Assembly: GCA_000149265.1 (NCBI GenBank)
Contig: CH003304.1
Location: 875,549 to 939,548 of the forward strand
Reading direction: 5' to 3'
Source of the DNA: Ciona savignyi
Taxonomy: Eukaryota; Chordata; Ascidiacea; Phlebobranchia; Cionidae
Length of the DNA: 64,000 nucleotides
Shown: in pieces, positions 37,301-49,300 of the stretch
How the letters are laid out: each line of letters starts with the position of its first letter
How positions within the stretch are numbered: position 1 is the stretch's first letter
Program-made: the position numbers and the translations under genes
The notes under the pieces: model-generated
Told to the model about the DNA's origin: nothing
Database searches by the model: none
The model's input: the letters and a program-made list of their open reading frames with translations, nothing else

Positions 37301-40300
37301 AGACTCTTAACTTCAAGAAGCAGCAGGTAAGCGTTGGATACTAGAATTACACGTTTAATCAGGCACGTATGGCTAGACCTACTGTTACGGCCACGCAATA
37401 AAAGTTGACGCGCTCTTTCCAATTCCTTTATTTTGTGATGAAAGCGGTAACTAAAAGAAATAAATTAGTGTGAGACATTATAAAAAGGAAAAACCATAAC
37501 AAAATAATACCTTAACAATTGCACGTCCGTAACTTCTTTTGACTATTTACCTTTAACTAAATAAATTACCGCCTCCTTGCAGCCGTCGTACACAAAAAGG
37601 ACTATAGATCAAAAAACGTAAATTCGTCAAGGACAATCATAGAAATAAAATGTTACAAAATTAACCAGCCATAAAAAATCACTGAACCAAAAAAATTACG
37701 GCAGAGGTGCAGTAACACTAAATAATATATTTCATTATAGTAATGTTTTAACGACTGTCGTTTTACCATCTTTTTCCGGTCTTCAATTTTTACAGAAGGT
37801 CATGTTGGCAAACTAAATTAAAACTAAAATAAACTATAGAGTGTCAACCACGTGTTTAACCACCAATATTTGTAAAACACATTTTGTATGCTATATATTC
37901 ATGCGAGCAGGGTTCCTAACCACAATTTGTACACAGGGTATTTAGTTTGTTTCTGCGAGCATAAGCGCATGGGTCCCTGAATTAATAATCCCAACTTGTT
38001 ATCCATGTTAATTATTACACAATAAATGTTATTGTCAGATATGTGCACATTGAGGTCCATGTTATCCAACTTTCCAGAAAGTTTTAACCGTACTGCCTTA
38101 GTTTTGTTTCTGCAAGCATAAACGCATGGGTCCCATAGTTATCAAACCAAACTTTTTTCCATGTATAGTTTAAAAAATAATCATGAAGTTAAAGCCTATT
38201 GACAAGCGCTGTAGTGAAATGAAGCTAAATTTCAAAACAGCGCGATTAAGTTTTACATAGAATTGCCCTGAATTTATCACTCAAAATTTTGGTTTCTGCA
38301 TATCTAGGACATATTGTCTAACAAATAATAAATGGAAAGCAGCAGTTGAAAAATAGCGACCATATCTAGACCATGTTGTCTAACAAAGGACAAAGTTTTC
38401 TTACAATGTCATTATTTCTTCTGGTAGATCCGGGGCGACATGCCATGGCTGTCAAACCTTTGACGTAAAAAAACGGACAAAAGCAACATGTGTCCCATTT
38501 TTCCAAATGGGACCCATAATAACACAAAAGTTAAGAATTGACCCTGAAACATAATTATGACAGAAATACTATGTGTCACCGTGACATTCTCAAAAAGAGT
38601 TGTTGAATTACAGAAAAAAAAGCTTCATATTCGGTGGATAAAATATATAAACTGTGGTTAAAGAATATGCTTGTATAAACATAGAGCATACAAAAACAGT
38701 CTCGTACAGCGTCCCATTGCTAATATGTGACTGATTGTTGATTTCGAAAATTTCTAAACGTTCTAATGTGTAGCCTCTTTATTTCGTTTGTGTGACAATA
38801 TTTTTCTTTATTGCTTTATTTTTCCTTAATTTTCCTTTATTTCCCTATGTACTTAACCGATTAACGACTATTTACCGATATGTTCTTCCACGATTACTGA
38901 TTTCGCATAACCCAAATAGGGACGACCAGTTAAACAAATTAATTTATATTATCACTGCAATATACTTGCTACCGGCTAACCATGTATAAAACAGTGCTAT
39001 CCGTAAGCAATCACCGAAAATACTAGAGGTCCAGTACGGTTTGACTTATATTCAAAGTTAAATATAACTTTTATGCACAATAACTGAACTCAAAGTTGTG
39101 AATTAACATGTTAATGGAGTAAGGTGTATAAAAAATCGCTATAGTTTGTTGTGCAATTTTCCTTTAGGCGCGTTTAAGATTATTTTAACCAAACAATTAT
39201 TGCGGATGTGTCATTTTTCATAATTTTCTATTTCCTGTAGTCCTAACACCACAATAACAGATCTGACTTATTGGCCTACTATCATTCTTTATAGCATAAG
39301 AAAGAACGAAATCAGAAGCAAGCTTATAAATTAACCTATCCAAAATAATAAAGAATAAAACTTATTCATGAAGTAATTCGATTATGACAGTCTAACTAAT
39401 GTAGTTGGTAAATCATCAGGCTAGAGTTAGTGTCAAGAAATAGATAAATACGCGCAAAAGGGGGAATAATGATAAATAGTAACACATTTCTTGGATAAAT
39501 ATGTATTTAATATAATTGAATCAATAAGGATTTTATATAAAACAATTCAACCGATAGTTGCCTTTGGTTTTGAAAGGTTGTTAATCTGAGTGTTTTAATA
39601 TCACTATAACTGATGGCATAGACTATAGAGTAAGCCAAATGTTTTAAGAAGTCTTTATGAACAAAACTTACAATTATTCTATTTTGGTTTAATTTTATTT
39701 ATGCATATGTCATATAAAGTGAGAATTAAATCTGCTTATAAAGGTATGTAGTTTTTTTTACAAACTAGCACTTAAACATTTTAAATTTAGACATGTTTAC
39801 CAATTTAATGTAATTTGTTTATGTTGTTTAATATCTTATATATATGTGTTTTTACTAGGATAGGATAGGATTCGATAGGGTATTCATGTTTATCCTCGTG
39901 AATGAGAAAACCTAGCGGGTTAACACACGGGCAATCGTCAGATCACCTCGCGCCCACCGTCGGGTTACCGGAGCTATTGCTGTGTGTTGTATATGATTCA
40001 GGTGACCAGTCAACTGAACCCCTTACAACTGAACCCCTTACAACTGAGCCCCTACAACTGAACCCCTTTACAACTGAACCCCTTTTAACAGAACCCTTTT
40101 AACTGAAAAGGGGGTTCAGTTGTAAAGAGGTTTAATTGGAATGGGTTCAGTTGTAAAGGGGTTCAGTTTAAAGGGCTTCAGTTAAAAGGAGTTCAGTTTT
40201 AAAGGGCTTAATTGTAGAGGGTTCAGATGTAAGGGTTCAGTTGTAAGGGGTTCAGTTGTAAGGGGTTCAGTTGTCATGGAACTATGATTCACACGTTCCT

Positions 40301-43300
40301 TTAATTTGGTAGATCCGATTAATCCGCTGGGTTCAGGCAATGTCCGTAAAGTGCCTTGCCCAAGGACACAACCGACTTGCTAGCGACCAGTTACGCACCT
40401 GCAACCTTTCGATTGAAAGGCGACGCACTTAACCGCTAGGCCAACGGCCGGACTATAAACATAGAGCATACAAAAACAGTCTCGTACAGCGTCCCATTGC
40501 TAATTTGTGTCTGATTGTTGATTCCGAAAATTCCTAAACGTTCTGATGTGTAGCCTCTTTATTTTCGTTTGTGTGACAATATTTTTCTTTATTGCTTTAT
40601 TTTTCCTTAATTTTCCTTTATTTCCCTATGTACTTAACCGATTAAAGACTATTTACCGATATGTTCTTGCACGATGACTAATTTCGCATAACCCAAATAG
40701 GGACGACCAGTTAAACAAATTAATTTATATTATCACTGCAATATACTTGCTACCGGCTAACCATGTATAAAACAGTGCTATCCGTAAGCAATCACCGAAA
40801 ATACTAGAGGTCCAGTACGGTTTGACTTATATTCAAAGTTAAATATAACTTTTATGCACAATAACTAAACTCAAAGTTGTGAATTAACATGTTAATGGAG
40901 TAAGGTGTATAAGAAATCGCTATAGTTTGTTGTGCAATTTTCCTTTAGGCGCGTTTAAGATTATTTTAACCAAACAATTATTGCGGATGTGTCATTTTTC
41001 ATAATTTTCTATTTCCTGTAGTCCTAACACCACAATAACAGATCTGACTTATTGGCCTACTATCATTCTTTATAGCATAAGAAAGAACGAAATCAGAAGC
41101 AAGCTTATAAATTAACCTATCCAAAATAATAAAGAATAAAACTTATTCATGAAGTAATTCGATTATGACAGTCTAACTAATGTAGTTGGTAAATCATCAG
41201 GCTAGAGTTATAGTGTCAAGACATAGATACATACGCGCAAAAGGGGGAATAATGATAAATAGTAACACGTTTTTTGGATAATTATGTATTTAATATAATT
41301 GAATCAATAAGGATTTTATATAAAACAATTCAACCGATAGTTGCTTTTGGTTTTGAAAGGTTGTTAATCTGAGTGTTTTAATATCACTATAACTGATGGC
41401 ATAGAGTAAGCCAAATGTTTCAAGAAGTCTTTATGAACAAAACTTACAATTATTCTATTATGGTTTTATTTTATGTATGCATTTGTCATATAAAGTAAGA
41501 ATTAAGTTTTTTTTCAAACTAGCACTTAAACATTTTAAATTTAGACATGTTTACCAATTTAATGTAATTTGTTTATGTTGTTTAATATCTTATATATATG
41601 TGTGTTTTTACTACGATAGGATAGGATATTCATGTTTATCCCGTGAATGGAAAACCGAGGGGTTAACACATGGTAAAATCAATATTGTGTGCCCTTCGGA
41701 TTCGAAGGGAACACATAATAACTAACCCACTCCAATGACGCTAAGTTTTAAACGGACTGATGTGGAACATTATTAGTTAAAGCCGCTATTTACTCCGTTC
41801 CTAATTCATGTAAACCGCGGACATAAAAATTCGAGTTTGACCCAACGCTCCATAAAAGCATGTTCCGTTTTTTTTGTCCAATGGAATCCGATGAAAACCA
41901 TTTAGTTATGCGGTTAAATGATTTCTTTCAATACACAGGTGTCGCATGTCCAAAAAAATGAAAGTAAAAGTAGCACAATTATGTTTTCTCGGAATTGTTT
42001 TAGTCGGAATATTGATATTACGCCAAAATGTTGGCAGTGTGGTATATAAACGCAATACTGTCGTATGCACTGATACGAGATTAGAACACAAAGGAAAGAA
42101 AAAATTGCCGTTAATTTACGGCATAACCTCCACATACACAAGACATGTGCAGATCGCTGAACTTACCAGGCTGTCTCAAACCTTAATGCACATTCCAATG
42201 TTCCATTGGCTGCTGACAGAAGATGCTCATTCAAAAACGGATTTGGTGGCCCATTTTTTAAATCACTCGAATCTAAGCTACACCCATCTTTTTCATAAAA
42301 ATAATTCGACTTCAAGACTCGTGAAAGATTTAAACACTCGAAACAACGCTTTGCGCTGGATCCGAGAAAACGTACAACCGAGTACAAATGCGATTCTATA
42401 TTTCATGGACGATGACAACACTTACTCACTTAGAGTTTTCGATGAAATAAGAAAAACTAAACGCGGAAGAGCTTGGCCGGTTGGTCTGTCGGCTGGATTG
42501 TTACATGAAGGACCGATTGAATGTAAAGATGGCAAAGCTGTTCGATGGAACGTCCATTGGTGGCCACAAAGAACCGTCCCCATAGACATGGCAGGATTTG
42601 CAATTCATGTAAAAGTTCTGTTTGAAAAACCAACCTCAGAATTCACCGATCGCGAGGACATAGAATCCGTTTTTTTAGAATCGCTTGGATTCAACAGAGA
42701 CAACATGGAAGTGAACTATTGTAAAGATGTTCTAGTGTGGCATACTCAAACTAAAACCCCTGTCATTGTACAGTGATATGAAACCAAAAGTTGCTTATTT
42801 AGAATAATTTATGTCATAGACATTAGTTTATTCGCTATGATGTGCTGGCCCTTCTATGCAATATGCAAGGTCATCGTGATATATCAGATTTTGTAACCAG
42901 AGAGCATATTTAAAGTTCGCGATCCATTAAATTTTGAACTGCAATTACAAGATACAGCAATTATCGATTGACTTTCGTCAGATGTTACTTTACCAACGTT
43001 TTATTTTTTCTAAATTTCAATTTCATTAAATGTCTTATTTTCTTTGGGTGCTTCCAAATCTGGATCAAACTGCAAATCTAATTTTTAAACTTATGCCAAT
43101 CGCTAGGATTTCCCGCATGGGCGCCGCAAATGCGAGGAATCGGTTTAGCAATTTGCTAAAAATAAAATCGATTTTGGAGAAAAACGTATTTTTTGCACAG
43201 TACACGAAAACCAATCGTTTTTACCTGCATCCAGAGTTTACGCGGAGAGTCCTCGCCGGATGTGACGTGTTCGGAAGATTCTGAAGACGAAGCCGGAAGT

Positions 43301-46300
43301 ACGGAGAATGGCGGGAAATTTAGAAAAAGAACAAAAGTCGCGCGAACCCCAAGCAAACTCGATTATTCACGGAGGAAATTCGATGTTCTGGAACGGAAGA
43401 GAATGGATGAAGAACGGCTTAAAATCCAGGTTCGTAAGATGATTGTCACCCAGTCTATAATAAGGCTGAGCTAGGCGTGCCTGGGGTTAATTTCTAACCT
43501 ATAACCTAAAAGTGTCTACATTAGGGTACATTCTTACGTATGTGATGTAGAAAGCTAGAGTGTCACGTCATAAGGTTAGGTCACAAATTTTCTGCATGCG
43601 ATAACGTACCCCCCCCTGTAATTTTCCATTAACGGGTATAAAATATAATTATCCTAGGATAGAATAGGATAGTCATCTTTATCCCCGTGGATGGGAAAAC
43701 CACACGGGCAATCGTCAGATCACCTCGCGCCCATCGTCGGGTCACCGGAGCTATTGCAGGTGTGTTGTATATGTTAGACACGTTTCTTCAATTTGGTAGA
43801 ACCCATTGATCCGCTGGGTTCAGGCAATGTCCGTATAAGTGCCTTGCCCAAGGACACAACCGACTAGCCAGAAGGCGACGCACTTAACCGTTAGACCAAC
43901 GGGCCGGACCCTATACTTATACTAGCTGCAGAAGTTCAATATCTAATTCCACGAGATGCCGACTATAATGTTAATCTACAATGCAGGAGCAAAGGCACAA
44001 ACTTCTCGTGGAGGAAGCTCGGTTGTTTGAGGAAGCAAAGCAGCAAGCGGAGCAGAGTGATCAGAGCGATCAAGAAGATTCGGTAGGTATCACTATTTTC
44101 AACAAGATGGGTAGGTTGGTACCTAAGTGTTTTATTTAATTGAAAAATCCGGTTGATTAATCTAGTGCCGAGACATTAACTTACAATGAATATCTGCATA
44201 AGAAATACCGAAATTGCTTGTATGTTTAAGTCTCATACATCAGCAGCATGTAACTTAAATTTCAGAACATTGTACCTAATTATTCGTAATATAAATATTC
44301 AATGGCGGCGCGACCTACTGATGCCAAATTTTTAATATTAGGTGCGATAAAGAACCAGTTATCATATTACATCGCCCCATGCCTATGCATGTAAAGTACC
44401 CTTAAGTTGACTCTAGCAAGCAGCTCCAAATCCGCACATAGAAAGTATACAAGATTTTATATGAATAAATTTAAGATTAAACCTGTCTCTTAAACCTACT
44501 GCTGTTAAAATTTACGTTTACAACATTCCGACCGACACCGTGCGTTAACGGAAATAAGTGTGAACAAAAATAGCAAGACTCTACTGAAAAACCACCTTTT
44601 ACCCAAATTTTTAACAGCTCTGAAAAAACTGCATACCAAACCAAAAATGCCACTGATCCGAAACCTAACATACGCTACGCAGATAATCACTGCAATATGC
44701 TAACCACCCTAAGGACAAAACACATTTTAATAATTTTTAAATAATTATATTGTTACGGTATCTTAGATATGTGACACACAGCGCTTATATAATACAGATT
44801 TCGCAAGCAAATGAACCGGAAATAGATTGGTAAATATTGTTCTATTCCTTGTTCAAGGTTTAGACGGGTTTCTTTACAAAAACGAATTGATAAATCGATT
44901 CAGTTACTTATGCACACTTAAATAAATAGATGACTCTACACTGTTTTTTACATAAGCCAGATGCATCATACACGTCCCCAGCAAGCCGACAGACATATGC
45001 TTGTTTCTGGGTACAGACTCCATCATCGTATGGATACTAACACATAGAAGCCTTATCACAAGATCTTTTTATCTCTAAAATATGTGGGTTCAATTATTGC
45101 TACTTAGCAAAACACTCATTTACACAACCTTGCGTAGGCCACGACCGCACATGTAACTGAGCAAATACTTACATCATTTTAATTTATAGAACACCCCCTA
45201 TTTAATGTGAATTGCACTTAATAGATTTGTAGTATACAGAGAACAAACAAATGCGTTAAGCTTCTAGACCGGGACATTTAAGCTCTGTTTGTAAGACCGA
45301 AAAGTTTTATAATTGATTCGAAAGCTTTTTGTGCGAAGGGCTGTTGAATCAGTGCAACGGTTGATGTTACATCCTCTTCTCTCTTGCGTTCAAATTTGGA
45401 AATCATATCCTCTCTCAGCAGACGCTTGGTTAGCTTGTAAGCCGGCTGTGGGATTTTTACCAACTCTTGAAGCTTTGCCAGTGCCCTTGGAATGACTTGA
45501 TCCAATTCGACTACTTCATCTACCAATCTTATTTTCAAAGCTTCCTCGCTCACGTAGTATTTGCCTTCCAGCAAGGCAAGTTCGCATTGCCTGTGACCAA
45601 CAAGTGCTTCCATTGCGTCATAGTAAAAGAACGGTGCAACGATACCGTATTGACTCTCGGGTACACCAATGTTTCCACCTGCTACCATTACCCGGTAATC
45701 ACAAGGAAGCACGAAACCACAGCCTCCAGCTATTGCGTTGCCGTTTATCGCAGCAACTATCGGTTTTCTGAAGCCAAGAATAGTGATGTGAAGTTTCTGA
45801 AGAGCTTTCCAGTATCGAGTAACATGCTCGTCAGTTTGGTTGTACATATCGAATGTATTGAGTCCGGATATGAACGTATCTCCGTGATATTTTGAAGTCA
45901 CTAGAACTCCTTTGACATTTTCGTTGGCCTCCAACGTGGTAAGTTCGTTAGCAATGTTGGTCAGCATGTCCATATTAAGAACGTTGTCAGGGGCATTCGC
46001 AAGTGTAAGTGTAGACACTCCGGTTCTTTCATCGAGAATTGAATCAATTTCATTTTTACTGTTGCTCATTTTTACTATACAGTAGAAATAAATAACCTTT
46101 AAAATGATTTTTTATAGTTTGTGGGGTATATGGTTAGATTATTGAGGGTATAACACGCGGCCGGATCTACTAATTACGCAACTGGTTCATACATGACGCC
46201 ATTATAATATTTCTTCCGGCACGTTTTTATTTTTTGGGAACCGCTTTATTGTTTGGGAACCGCTGGTCTAATGATTAATACAAGTAAACACCGATTAACT

Positions 46301-49300
46301 TACAGTTGCACCATCACAATGGTATATGCTATCACAATGACACAATTGACATTTATAACATCCACAAGAATTAATTTACATTATTAGTATAACCATATCA
46401 CTTGTTAAACTACTACACCACAGTAAAAAAACTCAGTTGGTTTACTTACAGAATATACGCTAATAAAGCCAGCACACTTAGCCTACTGCTGGGAACTGCC
46501 CTCCCTCGTCTATTTTTGCAAAGCTAACACGAGATTTAGTTTTTCTCTGGCTATTGATTTTTACTCAAATCACGTTAAGGTTAAAGTATTCTCAGGTGAT
46601 TTCCACACGTTATAGTATGAAGAAGCACCGCTGGTGTCATATATTTCTGCTGAAAAAGCTGACCTGTTTACAGTTGAGTCACTAAGTACTTAGAGACGGT
46701 AATATGACTATTGTGGAAATAATTAATGTAATGTCATCCTATGTAAATATACAAGCTATAAAATACTACCAATTATTAACGAGCTTAGTTTATATGGCTA
46801 TAGAGCTGTTTCCGAAAAAAGAATATATAACTATGACGTAAGCGATAGGGTATGCAACAATATCATTAATCAGAGCCTGATGTATTTTAAAACTCTCCAA
46901 TACCAAAATTTGTTGAACATTACTGAGTGTTTGCGTTATAAACGTTATTTTTAATTAATTTGAACCCAAAAACAATACAAAGTTTGTTTCGGGTTGCTGA
47001 GACACGGCCCTTCCAACCTTCATATTACAAGGACATATAGACTACAGTCTCCACCTGTAGCGTATAAAAAAATTTTCACAATATTGTTTTAGCCTAGGTT
47101 TGGCTGTCGCGTTTTCTATAGCCTATTGCTTTATTTACACCCCTTTTTAAATGACGGGTTTTAAAGACTGCTTGTTTGCGGTATTTTCCTCTTCATGTGT
47201 CGTGATTTATTTCATTTGCCATTATTTAAGACTGGGGGAAATGAATAAAGTTTAAAGTAATTAAGTTTAAACTATATATTTTATAACAGGAGATTAATGG
47301 ACCAAAGCCGGGAAAATTAGACGGGGACCGAACCAAGTTTGATATCCTAACTAAAGCTCGCCTGGAAGAAGAACAACGACGTATCAGGAATGAACGGGAC
47401 AAGTTAATGAAAGAGGAGAGATCTCTAATGGAAGAGGAAAGAAGGAAGATTAAGGTTGGTGTTTCGGTGCATGCTGTGTCCGATATAGTTATGTCTATAC
47501 TATAGTAAGGCGTTTTGTATTGTTCCGAGTTATTATGTGGTATCTTTTTGAAATACCGAATATGTTTCAATTGATAGCTGATAGCTCGTCATGGTATATG
47601 ACATCCCAGCGGGAGAGTTATCATCCTGGCAACCTTTAGATTTCCTCACGCCCACCGTCAGGTTATCTGAGCTACTACAGTATGTTGTATATAATTAAGA
47701 GTATCCTTTATTTTAGAAGTACCCTTTAGTTCACTAAGTTCAGGCGATGTCCGCTAAGTGGGGCACAACCTACTAACTAGCGACCAGTTTCGATTCTACA
47801 TAGTTTCCAACGAAAGGCGGCGTACTACTCTTCGACTGAAAGTCGCACTTCACCACTAGACTTGGGTTATAAACCAACTAACCAATCAACCGATTCCTTG
47901 GCCCCAATAACAATTTAAGGGACGAGATTTTTAAGTATTCGAAACCTAGCCTTCGAAAAAAAGTTACCAAGCACAATTTACTGTAGGAGCAAGAAATGGC
48001 CGAGCAAGTTGATGACGGGTGTAACGAAAGCGAACGAAAGCCCCGTCGTTTACCGAGTCGGTTGAATAAATCGTTTACTGATTTCGACGTTATTGAGAGG
48101 AAGAGAAAGGAAGAGGAGGCGATGGCTTTGTATGAGGAGAAAGCTCGGAAACTGGAGGAGGAAAAGCGATCATTTGCTGAAGCTCGCGAACAGATGGTAA
48201 ATCCGCTGAATTTCAAATATGTTGCATTCGTTGTACGTCATACTTTCAACTGGAAGGTTGATGGATCGAAACCATCTGCAAGCTAGTCAATTGTGCCCTA
48301 TTATATAATATTGCAACAACCACTAGATTTGTAGCTTATACAAACACTATACCAAGCCCAGAACATATTTCAACACATTGCAACAGTTTCCTAATTGGAT
48401 AGTTGGCCCAGTGTATTCTGACGATTACCTGTCATTGTCCTACCCATGGAGATAAACATGACTTTAATATCCTATTCCATCCTGGTTATTATGTACCCAT
48501 GTAACCTCAGAGATAAAATCCAGTGCGCAATGGGGATTTGATTGCGGGGTATTATTTGTTATTTTTACCAGGAGCGAGAAGACAACGATAATGACATTAA
48601 CAACGACATCTCGATTACGTCACCGCTACGTCACCCAAGCAAGCTGCCATCCACATTAACTAATTTCGATGTCATTGAAACGCAGCGTCTGGAGCAGGAG
48701 CGACTTAGAGTACAGGAAGAACGGATTCGAAACTTAGAAAATGAAATAAAAGTCTTCGAGGAACAGAGAAAACAGAACCCTGTCGTAAGTGTATCTCCAA
48801 TCCTGTTGTAAGTGTGTTTATCTCTAATCCTAAGTGGTCGTTACTTCTATCCTTTGTTAGTTTTTTCTCCAGTCATGTTGTAAGTGTGTGTATCTTTATT
48901 TCTTTGTGGACGTTTCCTCAATTCTTAGGCCGATGACCGCTGTTTTAGAATAAGGAATATTTATGCTTTTATTATTTTACCGAGCTGGGTTTTAAACCTA
49001 AATGGCTAGTCAATGAGAACATTTTTTATAGAATTTAGAATCTGTTGTTAGGCGACGCATTAACCAGGCAAGCTATTAAGCCGGTATTACTCAATACAAC
49101 ATTTCCTTTGATTAAAATCCAATGACGCACACAAAAAACAGCTTGTATCAGAACAAATATTTTACTTATTTTAACTACCGAATTAACATGCAATCCCAGT
49201 ATATATTTGATGTAATAATGCCCAATCGCCAAAAACGCGAGTTATCTAGTCAGTGTCCCCTCTAATTCCGTGATTCTAAGCATTCGACGTTACATTCCTA

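Noticed and set aside
37960-38530. Recurring GCATGGGTCCC and CCAAATGGGACCC motifs as a transposon
   Set aside because: Motifs recur near 37970, 38125 and 38505, but no consistent termini or target duplications could be defined by eye.
39902-40102. Frame encoding repeated TEPLTTEP units
   Set aside because: It is produced by the short tandem repeats of the foldback element and SINE; there is no independent support for translation.
40350-40452. tRNA gene candidate with A- and B-box-like motifs
   Set aside because: The same sequence recurs as the head of a SINE with a conserved body, and a proper cloverleaf with anticodon stem was not evident.
45467-45895. 142-codon plus-strand frame opposite ECI1
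   Set aside because: It is the antisense shadow of a clearly recognisable crotonase-family gene and has no family resemblance of its own.
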